Shown here piece after piece: positions 1-10,013 of a stretch of DNA of 64,000 nt (the first letter of the stretch is position 1; each line of letters opens with the position of its first letter). The notes beneath the pieces were generated by a model that was given only the letters and a program-made list of their open reading frames with translations, was not told the DNA's origin and ran no database searches. The DNA lies in assembly GCF_017220215.1 (NCBI RefSeq), contig NZ_CP071129.1:1860001-1924000 (forward strand), in the 5' to 3' direction. Source of the stretch: Caballeronia sp. M1242. GTDB taxonomy: Bacteria > Pseudomonadota > Gammaproteobacteria > Burkholderiales > Burkholderiaceae. The translations under genes and the position numbers were made by a program.

Positions 1-2510
1 TGCTGCGCGACGAAGTTGACGAGTTCGCCCGCCTTCACCTTCTTCGATGCATCCGGCGTCACGCCCGCGATCAGGCTCACCTTGCCGCCATCGACCGATG
101 CGAGCACGATTGCCGCGCTCTTCAGCTTGTCCTTCAGCTTGTCGACGGTTTCGCGCAGCGTCTTCACGTCCGCGCCCTCGAGTTCGGCGGCGAGCACGTG
201 AACGCCGGAGACGTCCACCGCTTGCGAGACCAGTTCATCGCCCTGGCTCGATGCGAGCTTCGACTTGAGCGCGGCCAGTTCCTTTTCGAGCGACTTCACG
301 TGCTCCTGAACCTGCCCGATGCGCTGCGTCAGTTCCGAGGGCTGCGCCTTGAGCACGCCCGCCGCCGCGTTGATGCGCGCGTCGAGGTCCTGCACGTAGC
401 GCACCGCGTTGTCGCCGGTGATCGCCTCGACGCGGCGAATGCCCGCCGCCACGCCGCCTTCCATCACGATCTTGAAGAAGCCGATATCGCCCGTGCGCTG
501 CACGTGCGTGCCGCCGCAGAGTTCGCGCGAGAAGCCGAGATCGAGCACGCGCACCGTGTCGCCGTATTTCTCGCCGAAGAGCGCCATTGCGCCGCCTTTC
601 ACCGCTTCGTCGTACGGCATGACGCGCACGACGCCCGGCGCGTTCGCCAGAATCTCCGCGTTGACGATCTCTTCGACGCGGCGGATCTGCTCGTCCGTCA
701 TCGGCGCGTTATGCGCGAAGTCGAAGCGCGTCTTGTCGGCATCGACGAGCGAGCCTTTTTGCTGCACATGGCCGCCGAGCACTTCGCGCAGCGCCTTGTG
801 CATCAGGTGCGTGGCTGAGTGATTGCGCGCGGTGCGGGCGCGGCGCACGGCGTCGATCTGCGCCTTCACCACGTCGCCGACCTTGAGCGTGCCCTGCGCG
901 ACCGTGCCGTGATGACCGACGACATCGGCCTGCACTTTCAGCGTGTCGGCCACTTCGAAGCGCGTGGACGCGTTGACGAGCACGCCCTGATCGCCGACCT
1001 GACCGCCCGATTCCGCGTAGAACGGCGTGTGGTCGAGCACGACGACCGCTTGTTGTCCCGCTTCGGCCTGCTGAACCGACGCGCCTTCCACATACAGCGC
1101 GACGATCTTCGCGTCGTCGAAAATTTCCTTCTCGTAGCCGTGGAACGTGGTCTTCGCGCCCGAGTATTCGAGGCCCTGCGCGAGCTTGAACTTGCCGGCC
1201 GCGCGCGCCTGATCGCGCTGGCGGGCCATCGCGTCGTCGAACGCGGGTTCGTCGACCGTCACGCCGCGCTCGCGGCACACGTCAGCCGTCAGATCCAGCG
1301 GGAAACCGTAGGTGTCGTGCAGCTTGAACGCGAGTTCGCCGTCCAGTTGCTTGACGCCCTTCTTTTCCAGCTCGGCGAGCTCGCCTTCGAGAATCGACAT
1401 GCCGTGCTCGATCGTCTCGAAGAAGCGCTCTTCTTCCTGACGCAGCACGTCGGTCACGCGCTGCTGCGCGTCTTTCAGTTCGGGATACGCCGCGCCCATT
1501 TCCGCGACGAGATCGGCCACGAGCTTGTGGAAGAACGCGCTCTTCTTGCCGAGCTTGTAGCCATGACGGATCGCGCGGCGCACGATACGGCGCAGCACGT
1601 AGCCGCGGCCTTCGTTGCCGGGAATCACGCCATCGACGATCAAAAACGAGCACGCGCGGATGTGGTCCGCGATCACCTTCAGCGAGTTGTTTTCCAGATC
1701 GGCCGTGTTCGTTTCGCGGCCGGCGGCCTTGATGAGCGTCTGGAACAGGTCGATTTCGTAGTTGCTATGCACGTGCTGAAGCACGGCGGCAAGACGTTCC
1801 AGGCCCATGCCCGTGTCCACGCACTGCTTCGGCAGCGGCGTCATGTTGCCCTGCGCGTCGCGGTTGAACTGCATGAACACGAGATTCCAGATCTCGATGA
1901 AGCGATCGCCGTCTTCCTCAGGCGATCCCGGCGGGCCGCCCCAGATCTCCGGACCGTGGTCGTAGAACACTTCGGAGCACGGACCGCACGGGCCGGTATC
2001 GGCCATCTGCCAGAAGTTGTCCGATGCGTAGCGCGCGCCCTTGTTGTCGCCGATGCGGATGATGCGCTCCGTCGGCACGCCGATTTCCTTCGCCCAGATG
2101 TCGTAGGCTTCGTCGTCTTCCTGATAGACGGTGACGGTGAGCTTCTCCGGCGGCAGCATGTAGACCTTCGTCAACAGCTCCCAGCAAAAGTGGATGGCGT
2201 CGCGCTTGAAGTAGTCGCCGAACGAGAAGTTGCCGAGCATCTCGAAGAACGTGTGATGCCGCGCGGTATAGCCGACGTTCTCCAGATCGTTATGCTTGCC
2301 GCCCGCGCGCACGCTGCGCTGCGCGGTGGTCGCGCGCGTGTACGGCCGCGATTCGGCGCCGAGGAACACGTCCTTGAACTGGACCATGCCCGAGTTCGTG
2401 AAAAGCAGCGTCGGGTCGTTGCCGGGCACGAGGCTCGACGAGCGGACGATCGTGTGGCCCTTCGATTCGAAGAACTTCAGGAATTTCTCGCGTATTTCGG
2501 CGGCTTTCAT
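1..2510 (-). CDS. alaS: Alanyl-tRNA synthetase (C-terminus beyond window edge)
   Basis: Cytoplasmic class II aminoacyl-tRNA synthetase that charges tRNA-Ala and edits mischarged Ser/Gly. About 836 codons are visible of a usual ~874, so only the end of the C-terminal domain is missing. The N-terminus reads [19 protein letters not shown], typical of AlaRS. The editing-domain zinc-type motifs [12 protein letters not shown] and, further on, ELCGGTHV are present. The ATG at 2510 is the family start. The gene is divergent from the CoA-transferase gene at 2778, with a 267-nt shared upstream region. Long open frames on the opposite strand are GC-driven shadows. Confidence 0.97.
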   Translation of the reverse strand, partial: MKAAEIREKFLKFFESKGHTIVRSSSLVPGNDPTLLFTNSGMVQFKDVFLGAESRPYTRATTAQRSVRAGGKHNDLENVGYTARHHTFFEMLGNFSFGDYFKRDAIHFCWELLTKVYMLPPEKLTVTVYQEDDEAYDIWAKEIGVPTERIIRIGDNKGARYASDNFWQMADTGPCGPCSEVFYDHGPEIWGGPPGSPEEDGDRFIEIWNLVFMQFNRDAQGNMTPLPKQCVDTGMGLERLAAVLQHVHSNYEIDLFQTLIKAAGRETNTADLENNSLKVIADHIRACSFLIVDGVIPGNEGRGYVLRRIVRRAIRHGYKLGKKSAFFHKLVADLVAEMGAAYPELKDAQQRVTDVLRQEEERFFETIEHGMSILEGELAELEKKGVKQLDGELAFKLHDTYGFPLDLTADVCRERGVTVDEPAFDDAMARQRDQARAAGKFKLAQGLEYSGAKTTFHGYEKEIFDDAKIVALYVEGASVQQAEAGQQAVVVLDHTPFYAESGGQVGDQGVLVNASTRFEVADTLKVQADVVGHHGTVAQGTLKVGDVVKAQIDAVRRARTARNHSATHLMHKALREVLGGHVQQKGSLVDADKTRFDFAHNAPMTDEQIRRVEEIVNAEILANAPGVVRVMPYDEAVKGGAMALFGEKYGDTVRVLDLGFSRELCGGTHVQRTGDIGFFKIVMEGGVAAGIRRVEAITGDNAVRYVQDLDARINAAAGVLKAQPSELTQRIGQVQEHVKSLEKELAALKSKLASSQGDELVSQAVDVSGVHVLAAELEGADVKTLRETVDKLKDKLKSAAIVLASVDGGKVSLIAGVTPDASKKVKAGELVNFVAQ

Positions 2511-2777
2511 GGCGTACGGGGCGCGTCTGCGTTCTCTGATGCGGTTTTTGGTATTGCCCGGCACGGCTTGCGACAAGGACTTTCGGCCAGGCAGAAGTAA
2601 TCTTTGATTATACGGGATTCGCCGCGCGGCCCCGCCCGATAACGGCTTGGAGCGAGTCTTCGAAAGTCGTTACGCGCTGTTCGCGTCCGCCCTGCTTTCG
2701 CCTCTGCGCGGTTTCGTGCGACAGTCGCGTGAAAAGCAGCCGATCCACCGAACCACATCAAGCGAGCGATATATCGA

Positions 2778-3998
2778 ATGGGAGCACTGAGCCATATCCG
2801 CGTACTGGATCTCACCCGCGTGCTGGCGGGACCGTGGTGCGCGCAGACCCTGGCCGATCTCGGCGCGGACGTCATCAAGATCGAGCGGCCCGGAACCGGC
2901 GACGACACGCGCCACTGGGGCCCGCCGTATCTGAAGACGCCGGACGGCGAGGACACGCGCGAAGCCGCCTACTATCTCGCGGCGAACCGCAACAAGCGCT
3001 CGGTGACGGTGGATATCGCCACCGAAGAAGGCCAGCGCATCGTGCGCGAACTCGCCGCGCAAAGCGATGTGGTGCTGGAAAACTACAAGGTCGGTCAACT
3101 GAAGAAGTACGGGCTCGACTATGAATCGCTTGCGCAGGTGAAGCCGGACATCGTCTATTGCTCGGTGACGGGCTTCGGGCAAACCGGTCCGTATGCGCAG
3201 CGCGCGGGCTACGACTTCATCATTCAGGGCATCGGCGGGTTTATGAGCATCACCGGCGAGCGCGACGGCCAGCCGGGCGGCGGGCCGCAGAAGGCCGGCG
3301 TCGCCATCGCGGACCTGATGACCGGCATGTACGCGACGGTCGGCGTGCTCGCGGCCCTCAGTCACCGCGACAGAACGGGCGAAGGCCAGTACATCGACAT
3401 GGCGCTGCTCGACGTGCAGGTCGCCATGCTCGCCAACATGAACACGAACTTCCTCGCGAGCGGCAAGCCGCCAGTGCGCTGGGGCAACGCGCACCCGAAC
3501 ATCGTGCCGTATCAGACCTTCCAGACGAGCGATGGCTGGATCATCGTCGCGGTCGGCAACGACGGCCAGTTCCGCAAGTTCGTCGAAGCGGGCGGGCGCG
3601 CGGAACTCGCGGACGATCCGCGTTTCGCGACGAACCCGTCGCGCGTGCGCAATCGTGAACTGCTCGTGCCGATTCTCGCGGGCATGGTGCGCGCGCGCGG
3701 CAAGCACGCATGGCTCGCGGCGCTCGAAGCGGCGGGCGTGCCGTGCGGGCCGATCAACGATCTCGCGGAAGTATTCGACGACCCGCAGGTGGTCGCCCGC
3801 CGGATGCAGATCGACTTGCCGCACCCGGAAGGCGGCGCGGTGAAGCTCGTCGCGAGCCCGATCAAGATGAGCGCGACGCCGCCCGAAGCGCGCGCGCATC
3901 CGCCGATGCTCGGTGAACACACGGCGAGCGTGCTCGCCGACGTGCTCGGTTACGACGACGAGAAAATTGGGCGACTACGGGCGTCGAAGGCGATCTGA
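2778..3998 (+). CDS. CaiB/BaiF family CoA-transferase
   Basis: 406-aa class III CoA-transferase that moves CoA between acyl groups (formyl-CoA, carnitine or succinyl-CoA types). The N-terminus LDLTRVLAGPWCAQTLADLG is the family signature. The motif VAIADLMTGMY near residue 180 holds the Asp that forms the acyl-Asp intermediate in this family. A C-terminal GPINDLAEVFDDPQV motif is also typical. Full length. The true substrate cannot be told from sequence; succinyl-CoA:glutarate/mesaconate-type enzymes are close alternatives. Divergent from alaS and convergent with the small lipoprotein gene at 4006. Confidence 0.9.
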   Translation: MGALSHIRVLDLTRVLAGPWCAQTLADLGADVIKIERPGTGDDTRHWGPPYLKTPDGEDTREAAYYLAANRNKRSVTVDIATEEGQRIVRELAAQSDVVLENYKVGQLKKYGLDYESLAQVKPDIVYCSVTGFGQTGPYAQRAGYDFIIQGIGGFMSITGERDGQPGGGPQKAGVAIADLMTGMYATVGVLAALSHRDRTGEGQYIDMALLDVQVAMLANMNTNFLASGKPPVRWGNAHPNIVPYQTFQTSDGWIIVAVGNDGQFRKFVEAGGRAELADDPRFATNPSRVRNRELLVPILAGMVRARGKHAWLAALEAAGVPCGPINDLAEVFDDPQVVARRMQIDLPHPEGGAVKLVASPIKMSATPPEARAHPPMLGEHTASVLADVLGYDDEKIGRLRASKAI

Positions 3999-4005
3999 GC
4001 GGAGA

Positions 4006-4218
4006 TCAGCGCACGCCCGCGCCGATCAGACCGCCGGCCGCCGCGCCCGCGACGGTGCCGAGCGGCCCGCCCGTCACGAGATAGCCGAGCGCGCCGCCGG
4101 CTGCGGCGCCGACGCCGGCGTGCGCCTGTTGGCGCGACATTCCCGAGCACGCGGCGAGGCTCGAAACGAACGCGGCGGCCGCGGCGAGCTTGATGGTCGT
4201 GGTAGCGATCTTCTTCAT
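4006..4218 (-). CDS. Small glycine-zipper lipoprotein
   Basis: 70-aa protein with a Lys-containing signal peptide and a lipobox SLAAC (Cys about residue 23), so it is predicted to be a lipidated envelope protein. The mature part is almost wholly a glycine zipper (AGVGAAAGGALGYLVTGG and GTVAGAAAGGLIGAG), the 2TM-type motif found in small outer-membrane lipoproteins. A GGAACC ribosome-binding-like stretch lies just upstream of the ATG. Convergent with the CoA-transferase gene. Specific function unknown. Confidence 0.8.
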   Translation of the reverse strand: MKKIATTTIKLAAAAAFVSSLAACSGMSRQQAHAGVGAAAGGALGYLVTGGPLGTVAGAAAGGLIGAGVR

Positions 4219-4532
4219 GGCTGGGTTCCTTCTTCTGCTTGTGTTGTCGTTGTGATGTCTTTTGTGTCCTTCGCCGGGCCGTAACCCGACGTGGCGAGCC
4301 GATCATAAAATCCGCCCGATGCGGCTCACAAGGCGATTTACGTCCCGTTACGGTCGTTACGAAACGGCTCGCGCGCCACCCGCCGGCGGTGAGGCGCAAC
4401 CCGCCTGCCCGCGCCGGTTGCGTAAGGTAGAATCGACCCGATATTCAGTCATGATTCGAACCCGTTCCGAGCCGCGCGGAACGGCTGCCGAACCGATCAC
4501 ACGCGAGCGCATCCGTTGGCACTCTTTTTCGC
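4219..4532. other. Divergent intergenic region, lipoprotein/glnS
   Basis: About 314 nt between two divergent genes. It should carry both promoters, but I see no recognisable operator, riboswitch or RNA gene. GC is locally lower near 4219-4270 (runs of T and G on the + strand), as expected just upstream of the lipoprotein gene. Confidence 0.5.
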
Positions 4533-6242
<1,710 letters not shown>

Positions 6243-6276
6243 TCGCGCGAAGGCTCACGCTCCGAGCGAGGACACC

Positions 6277-7218
6277 ATGAAAGCGCCGCAATCGCCCGCA
6301 GTTCGCATCGTCGGCGCGATGGCGGCGGCGCTTGCGCTCGCGTGCCCGGTCGCACGTGCGGCTTCCGCGCAGGTGGCAATCGATCAGATGCCGCCGTCGG
6401 CGACGCTGCGCAAGATCGCGGAGAACGGCGCCATCGTGCTGGGCGCGCGCGAGTCGTCGGTGCCGTTCTCGTACATGGTGCGGCAGCAGCCGACCGGCTA
6501 TTCGTATGCCATCGCGCTGAAGGTCGTCGACGAGGTCAAGCGGCGGCTCAACATGCCGAATCTCGCGATCAAGAACGTGGTCGTCACGTCCGCGAACCGC
6601 ATTTCCTACGTGGTCAACAACCAGATCGATCTGGAATGCGGCTCGACGGCGCATATCGCGGAGCGTGATCCGCTCGTCGCGTTTTCCAACAGCATCTTTC
6701 AGTACGGCATCCACATGGCGGTGAAGCGCAAGTCGGGCATTCGCGATTATGCGGATCTCGCCGGCAAGACCGTCGCGACGACAGCGGGCACGTCGGACGA
6801 GCGCATCCTTCGGCAGATGACGATGGAGCGCAAGCTGAACATGCGCATCATCAGCGCGCGAGACCATGCAGAAGCGTTCGGAGCACTGAAGAACGATCGC
6901 GCGGTCGCGTTCGTGATGGACGATCCGTTGCTTTACGGACAGATCGCCGAGCAAGGCGCGGCGCGCAGCGACTATATGGTGACGGGCGAATCGCTCGCGA
7001 CCGAGACCTACGGCTGCATGATGCGCAGAGGCGATCCCGTGTTTAAGCGCATGGTCGACGACGTGATCGCGAACATGCAGCGCAGCGGCGAGGCCGCGAA
7101 GCTCTACGAAGCGTGGTTCATGCAGCCGATTCCGCCCGACGGCATCAACCTGCGATTCCCGATGTCGCCGGAGATGAAGGCGCTCTTCGCGCATCCGAAC
7201 GACCACCGGGTCGACTAA
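6277..7218 (+). CDS. Amino-acid ABC transporter-type periplasmic substrate-binding protein
   Basis: 313-aa exported solute-binding protein of the GltI/glutamate-aspartate type. It has a signal peptide (AALALACPVARAASA), then the type II binding fold: ATLRKIAENGAIVLGARES, VVTSANRISYVVNNQIDLEC, and DLAGKTVATTAGTSDERILR. I start it at the ATG at 6277; an in-frame upstream extension lies inside glnS. No permease or ATPase genes follow, so it is an orphan. The ligand is probably an acidic or polar amino acid, judging from family resemblance only. Confidence 0.88.
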   Translation: MKAPQSPAVRIVGAMAAALALACPVARAASAQVAIDQMPPSATLRKIAENGAIVLGARESSVPFSYMVRQQPTGYSYAIALKVVDEVKRRLNMPNLAIKNVVVTSANRISYVVNNQIDLECGSTAHIAERDPLVAFSNSIFQYGIHMAVKRKSGIRDYADLAGKTVATTAGTSDERILRQMTMERKLNMRIISARDHAEAFGALKNDRAVAFVMDDPLLYGQIAEQGAARSDYMVTGESLATETYGCMMRRGDPVFKRMVDDVIANMQRSGEAAKLYEAWFMQPIPPDGINLRFPMSPEMKALFAHPNDHRVD

Positions 7219-7233
7219 GGCGCAAATCAGCGT

Positions 7234-7695
7234 TCAGTCGAGCGTTTCGTGCAGTTCCGCGAGCGAAAGCGTCGTTTGAAACAGCCGCGCAAGACTGCGG
7301 CTCGCGAAGCGGTCGACTTCCGCGGGACTGACCCAGCGGTAGGCATCCATCTCCGGAATCATGGTGCCGTCGCTATAGCGCGGGAAGTACGACTCGCACA
7401 CGCATTTGGCCAGGTCCACCTCGTCGTCCGTGACGCGCACCGCGAAGAGGTGCAGGTCCTTGTCGCGCCGATAGACGAAGCGGCCGAGATCCTTCAGATG
7501 CGCGAGGCGCTCCGCCGACAGCACGATGCCCGTCTCTTCGACGAGCTCGCGCAACGCCGCGTCGCGCGGGCTCTCGTCCGGATCGGCCTGGCCCTTGGGC
7601 ACGTCCCAATGCGCGGTTTCGGTCGCATGGCACAGCAGGACGTCGCCCTGTGCGTTCAGAATGACGACCCCGCACGATACGGTGCGGCCGGTCAT
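7234..7695 (-). CDS. NUDIX hydrolase
   Basis: 153-aa protein that hydrolyses a nucleoside diphosphate linked to another moiety. The NUDIX box is complete: GQADPDESPRDAALRELVEE, then TGI, matching GX5EX7REUXEEXGU, near residues 35-57. The N-terminus (VSCGVVILNAQGDVLLCHAT) is the usual first strand. Substrate unknown; it resembles diadenosine polyphosphate or bis-(5'-nucleosyl) hydrolases in the WDVPKGQ motif. Convergent with the solute-binding gene. Confidence 0.92.
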   Translation of the reverse strand: MTGRTVSCGVVILNAQGDVLLCHATETAHWDVPKGQADPDESPRDAALRELVEETGIVLSAERLAHLKDLGRFVYRRDKDLHLFAVRVTDDEVDLAKCVCESYFPRYSDGTMIPEMDAYRWVSPAEVDRFASRSLARLFQTTLSLAELHETLD

Positions 7696-7717
7696 CGGGC
7701 GTTCGCTCCGCTCATGC

Positions 7718-8116
7718 TCATTGTTTCTTCAGCTTCCATTTGCCGTCGGCTTGCTTGCAGGCGGTCGGGGCCCACGTCTGCGTCTGCCCTTTCGCGTTGG
7801 CGACCAGCGTGACCTTGCGGCACTTGAGCCCGTCCGAATCGAACGTGTTCTGCGGCGTCACGGTGCCGTTGATCGGCACGGTGTTGCCGGTGCCTTCGTT
7901 GTTCCAGTCGAGCGATTCGCCGTCCTTCTTGGTATCGAGCGCGGTTTGCGCGGCCTTGTTGAGCGCCTGAAGATCGCGCTGCTTCATGTACGTGATCGGC
8001 GTGTTGTTCAGAAAGCCCAGGTTGGCCGCGAAAGCGCCCGCGCTGGCGACGGCGAACGCGACGGCCACGGTCGTGCGGATGCAGGCGCGAGCGGGCGCTC
8101 GATGATGGATCGGCAT
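7718..8116 (-). CDS. Exported surface-antigen-like protein (RT0821/Lpp0805-like)
   Basis: 132-aa secreted protein. I choose the ATG at 8116 because it gives a compact signal peptide (TTVAVAFAVASAGAFA) and an AGGAGAAT-type ribosome-binding site lies upstream; a longer in-frame start at 8332 would add an arginine-rich, non-signal N-terminus. The mature part (LDWNNEGTGNTVPINGTVTP, then CRKVTLVANAKGQTQTW and ACKQADGKW) resembles the C-terminal domain of 17-kDa-antigen family surface proteins. The usual glycine zipper is absent. Family assignment is by pattern only. Confidence 0.65.
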   Translation of the reverse strand: MPIHHRAPARACIRTTVAVAFAVASAGAFAANLGFLNNTPITYMKQRDLQALNKAAQTALDTKKDGESLDWNNEGTGNTVPINGTVTPQNTFDSDGLKCRKVTLVANAKGQTQTWAPTACKQADGKWKLKKQ

Positions 8117-8268
8117 GAAGATTCTCCTCGTTGCGAAGTGGTGCGGCGCCGGGCGCGTCGACCTTCTCGCGCCAGCCGGCGTGCAGCGAGAATAGCATGA
8201 GGCGGCGGTCGGTTTTCTGACCGATCTCGGCTCGCTTTCACGCTTGCGCTTCGTGAAACAGTTGTCCG

Positions 8269-8724
8269 CTAGCGCACGAGGTGGCAGGCGAAGTACTCGT
8301 CGAGGATATCGGTCATCTGCCACACCGGACACGGGCGGCGACAGTGGCCGTCGTAACCCGCTTCTTTGAGCGCGGCGAGCGGCTCTTCAGGCAGGAAGCC
8401 GCTCATCGCGACGACGAGACGCGTCTGATCGTCCGGATGCGCCCGCAGTTCGCGGACGAGCGCGTAGTGAGCGCATCCGCCGATGCGCGTATCGATGAAC
8501 AGCACGTGCGGATGCCATTCGCTGACGCCTTGTCTGAGCGAAGACACGTCGGCGACGAATCGCGCGGGAAAGCCCTTGAGGTCGAACAGCTTGACGAGCG
8601 ACTCGCCGAGCGCGCGCTCCGTCGACGCGACGAGCACGCGCCGCGCTTCGCGTTCGACGCGCAATTGCCTGCGGTTCCATAGCGCGCATTGCGCCGTACT
8701 CGATTCGTAGGCTCGTTTGTTCAT
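8269..8724 (-). CDS. Response-regulator receiver-like protein, degenerate
   Basis: 151-aa stand-alone receiver-fold protein with no output domain. The strand-3 Asp is present in HVLFIDTRIGG (about D78), but the acidic pair expected after strand 1 is replaced by AST in RVLVASTERALG. The conserved Lys before strand 5 is Arg (GHCRRPCP). It is therefore a pseudo-receiver that may not be phosphorylated normally. GAAAGAGGGC ahead of the ATG is the likely ribosome-binding site. No histidine kinase is adjacent. Confidence 0.65.
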   Translation of the reverse strand: MNKRAYESSTAQCALWNRRQLRVEREARRVLVASTERALGESLVKLFDLKGFPARFVADVSSLRQGVSEWHPHVLFIDTRIGGCAHYALVRELRAHPDDQTRLVVAMSGFLPEEPLAALKEAGYDGHCRRPCPVWQMTDILDEYFACHLVR

Positions 8725-9032
8725 GCGCCCTCTTTCGCGGATTCATTCGGTGCATCGCGCGCCGCGATGATGCAGGCGCGCACCGCAAGCGAGCGTCGCT
8801 CGGGATGTTCGAAGGCGTTGGTCGCGAGGCGCCGCGCGGGTGCGGACTACGGGCAGGAAGTGGGCCAGTTTGGTGAGGGATTGCTATGACGTTAGGAACG
8901 CTCGCAGCGCATTCGCTTGATGCTTGGGGCAAGCCTGCGCGACGCATAGCCATCGCGCAGCCGCACTGGCCGACTTTCCATAGGAAGGCGCAGCGGCGCG
9001 AAGCTTTCTATGAATCGCGCGAGCCTGGACAC
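8725..9032. other. Intergenic region, nothing recognised
   Basis: About 308 nt upstream of the receiver-like gene and downstream of the DUF805 gene. Small open frames here have no family signature and one overlaps the DUF805 gene. I see no RNA gene or repeat. Confidence 0.4.
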
Positions 9033-9398
9033 CTACAGCGATTTTGGTTTTCTGGGATTGGGGTATCGGGCGCTTCTGCTGAACTTGTCTGGCCCGACAA
9101 AGAACAGCAGGATGATGCACACGTTCCCGGCGAAGGGAACGGTCAGCAGAAACCACCACCATCCGCTCAAGCCGACATCATGTAAGCGGCGCACCAGCAC
9201 TGCGCTTTCTGTCCAGAATAGAAGCACTATGAAGGCGATGAGGAGAAGAGTCGGCATGAGGTCATCGCCGATCAGTTCGCCTATATGGGTAACCTTTATC
9301 GCAACGGCGATGAACGCGAAGATGCATGTTGTGATCGCGTATTCCTTGCGTGTTGCGCGACCGTCAGGCGTGAGCCGCCTCTTCAACCAGAACGTCAT
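9033..9398 (-). CDS. DUF805 family inner-membrane protein
   Basis: 121-aa protein from the ATG at 9398. Family pattern: N-terminal FWLKRRLTPDGRATRKEY, then three or four hydrophobic segments, then the signature LVRRLHDVGLSGWWWFLLTV followed by a last membrane segment (FAGNVCIILLFFVGP). A longer in-frame start at 9521 adds a low-complexity N-terminus, and DUF805 proteins normally begin where I start it. Function unknown. Lower GC than the flanking genes. It is the last gene before the island. Confidence 0.75.
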   Translation of the reverse strand: MTFWLKRRLTPDGRATRKEYAITTCIFAFIAVAIKVTHIGELIGDDLMPTLLLIAFIVLLFWTESAVLVRRLHDVGLSGWWWFLLTVPFAGNVCIILLFFVGPDKFSRSARYPNPRKPKSL

Positions 9399-9731
9399 TC
9401 TGTTTGTATCGAATATTGTTGTTGGAGAACTACCGCAAGCTTTGCTTCGCGCGGCGTCCACACGCGAGGCCGCCGTATGAAGCGTTACGTCCAGCAGTGG
9501 GCGGGGGTTGATGCGCGGCACTCACGCAACGATGGCCGCGGGCGCGCATTGTGGAATCTGGACGCGCTCGGGTCAATAAGCTGTCCAAAACGTTACATTC
9601 TTCGATGATGGTCGAAACTGAGCGGAAGGCACGACTGCGACGCCGATAGATTGCATAGCGCAGGGAGGAGCGCGGAAGCGCGAGAAGCGGCACGCGCTCG
9701 CCGTTCGGCACAGTTGCATGCGCACAAAGCA

Positions 9732-9755
9732 TAAACGCCGCAAAAGCGGCGTTTA
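9732..9755 (-). terminator. Hairpin terminator stranded outside the left island end
   Basis: Perfect 10-bp stem (TAAACGCCGC / GCGGCGTTTA) with an AAAA loop, just left of the left attachment repeat. On the minus strand it is followed by a T-rich stretch (TGCTTTG). Before island insertion it would have lain about 26 nt downstream of the tRNA-Arg CCA end, so it is most simply the tRNA's own terminator, now separated from it by the island. Confidence 0.6.
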
Positions 9756-9780
9756 AGACGTCCAGCGGAACGGTAGGAAT

Positions 9781-9829
9781 TGGCCCGCCCTACACGATTC
9801 GAACGTGTGACCTACGGCTTAGAAGGCCG
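9781..9829 (-). repeat. attL: partial tRNA-Arg copy, island left end
   Basis: 49-bp direct repeat of the 3' half of tRNA-Arg(TCT), from the encoded CCA end to the anticodon stem. It is identical to 38168-38216 except for one base (T here, C in the tRNA, in the T loop). To the right of 9829 the sequence diverges and does not complete a tRNA, so this is the remnant copy created by integration. Confidence 0.92.
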
Positions 9830-9910
9830 AGCAAGTAGCAATTTACCAACGTTGATCGAAATTTCTCTAATCCCGCAAAAGCCTTATGCAGCGTTGGTTT
9901 GGCGGCATTC

Positions 9911-9992
9911 GGTTACATTAGGCCGTTGATTTGCGGTGAGTCGCCTTGCCATAATGCGGTTACATGGGGGTTACATGGAACGTCGTGTAACC
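9911..9992. promoter_or_regulatory. Putative integrase arm-type sites (left cluster)
   Basis: Motif GGTTACAT occurs at 9911-9918, 9958-9965 and 9969-9976, and an inverted copy (TGTAACC) at 9986-9992. The same motif occurs twice just inside the other island end (38094-38111). Placement between the attachment repeat and the integrase start, and recurrence at both ends, is what arm-type binding sites of tyrosine integrases look like. They may also autoregulate the integrase promoter. Confidence 0.6.
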
Positions 9993-10013
9993 CGGCAACC
10001 GATGAGGGGCGCA

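Noticed and set aside
819-2600. 593-codon open frame on the + strand over alaS
   Set aside because: High GC keeps the opposite strand of alaS open. Composition is Arg/His/Ala-rich without any domain, and alaS on the other strand is unmistakable.
8886-9185. 99-codon + strand frame overlapping the DUF805 gene
   Set aside because: No family signature; overlaps a gene with a recognised family pattern on the other strand.
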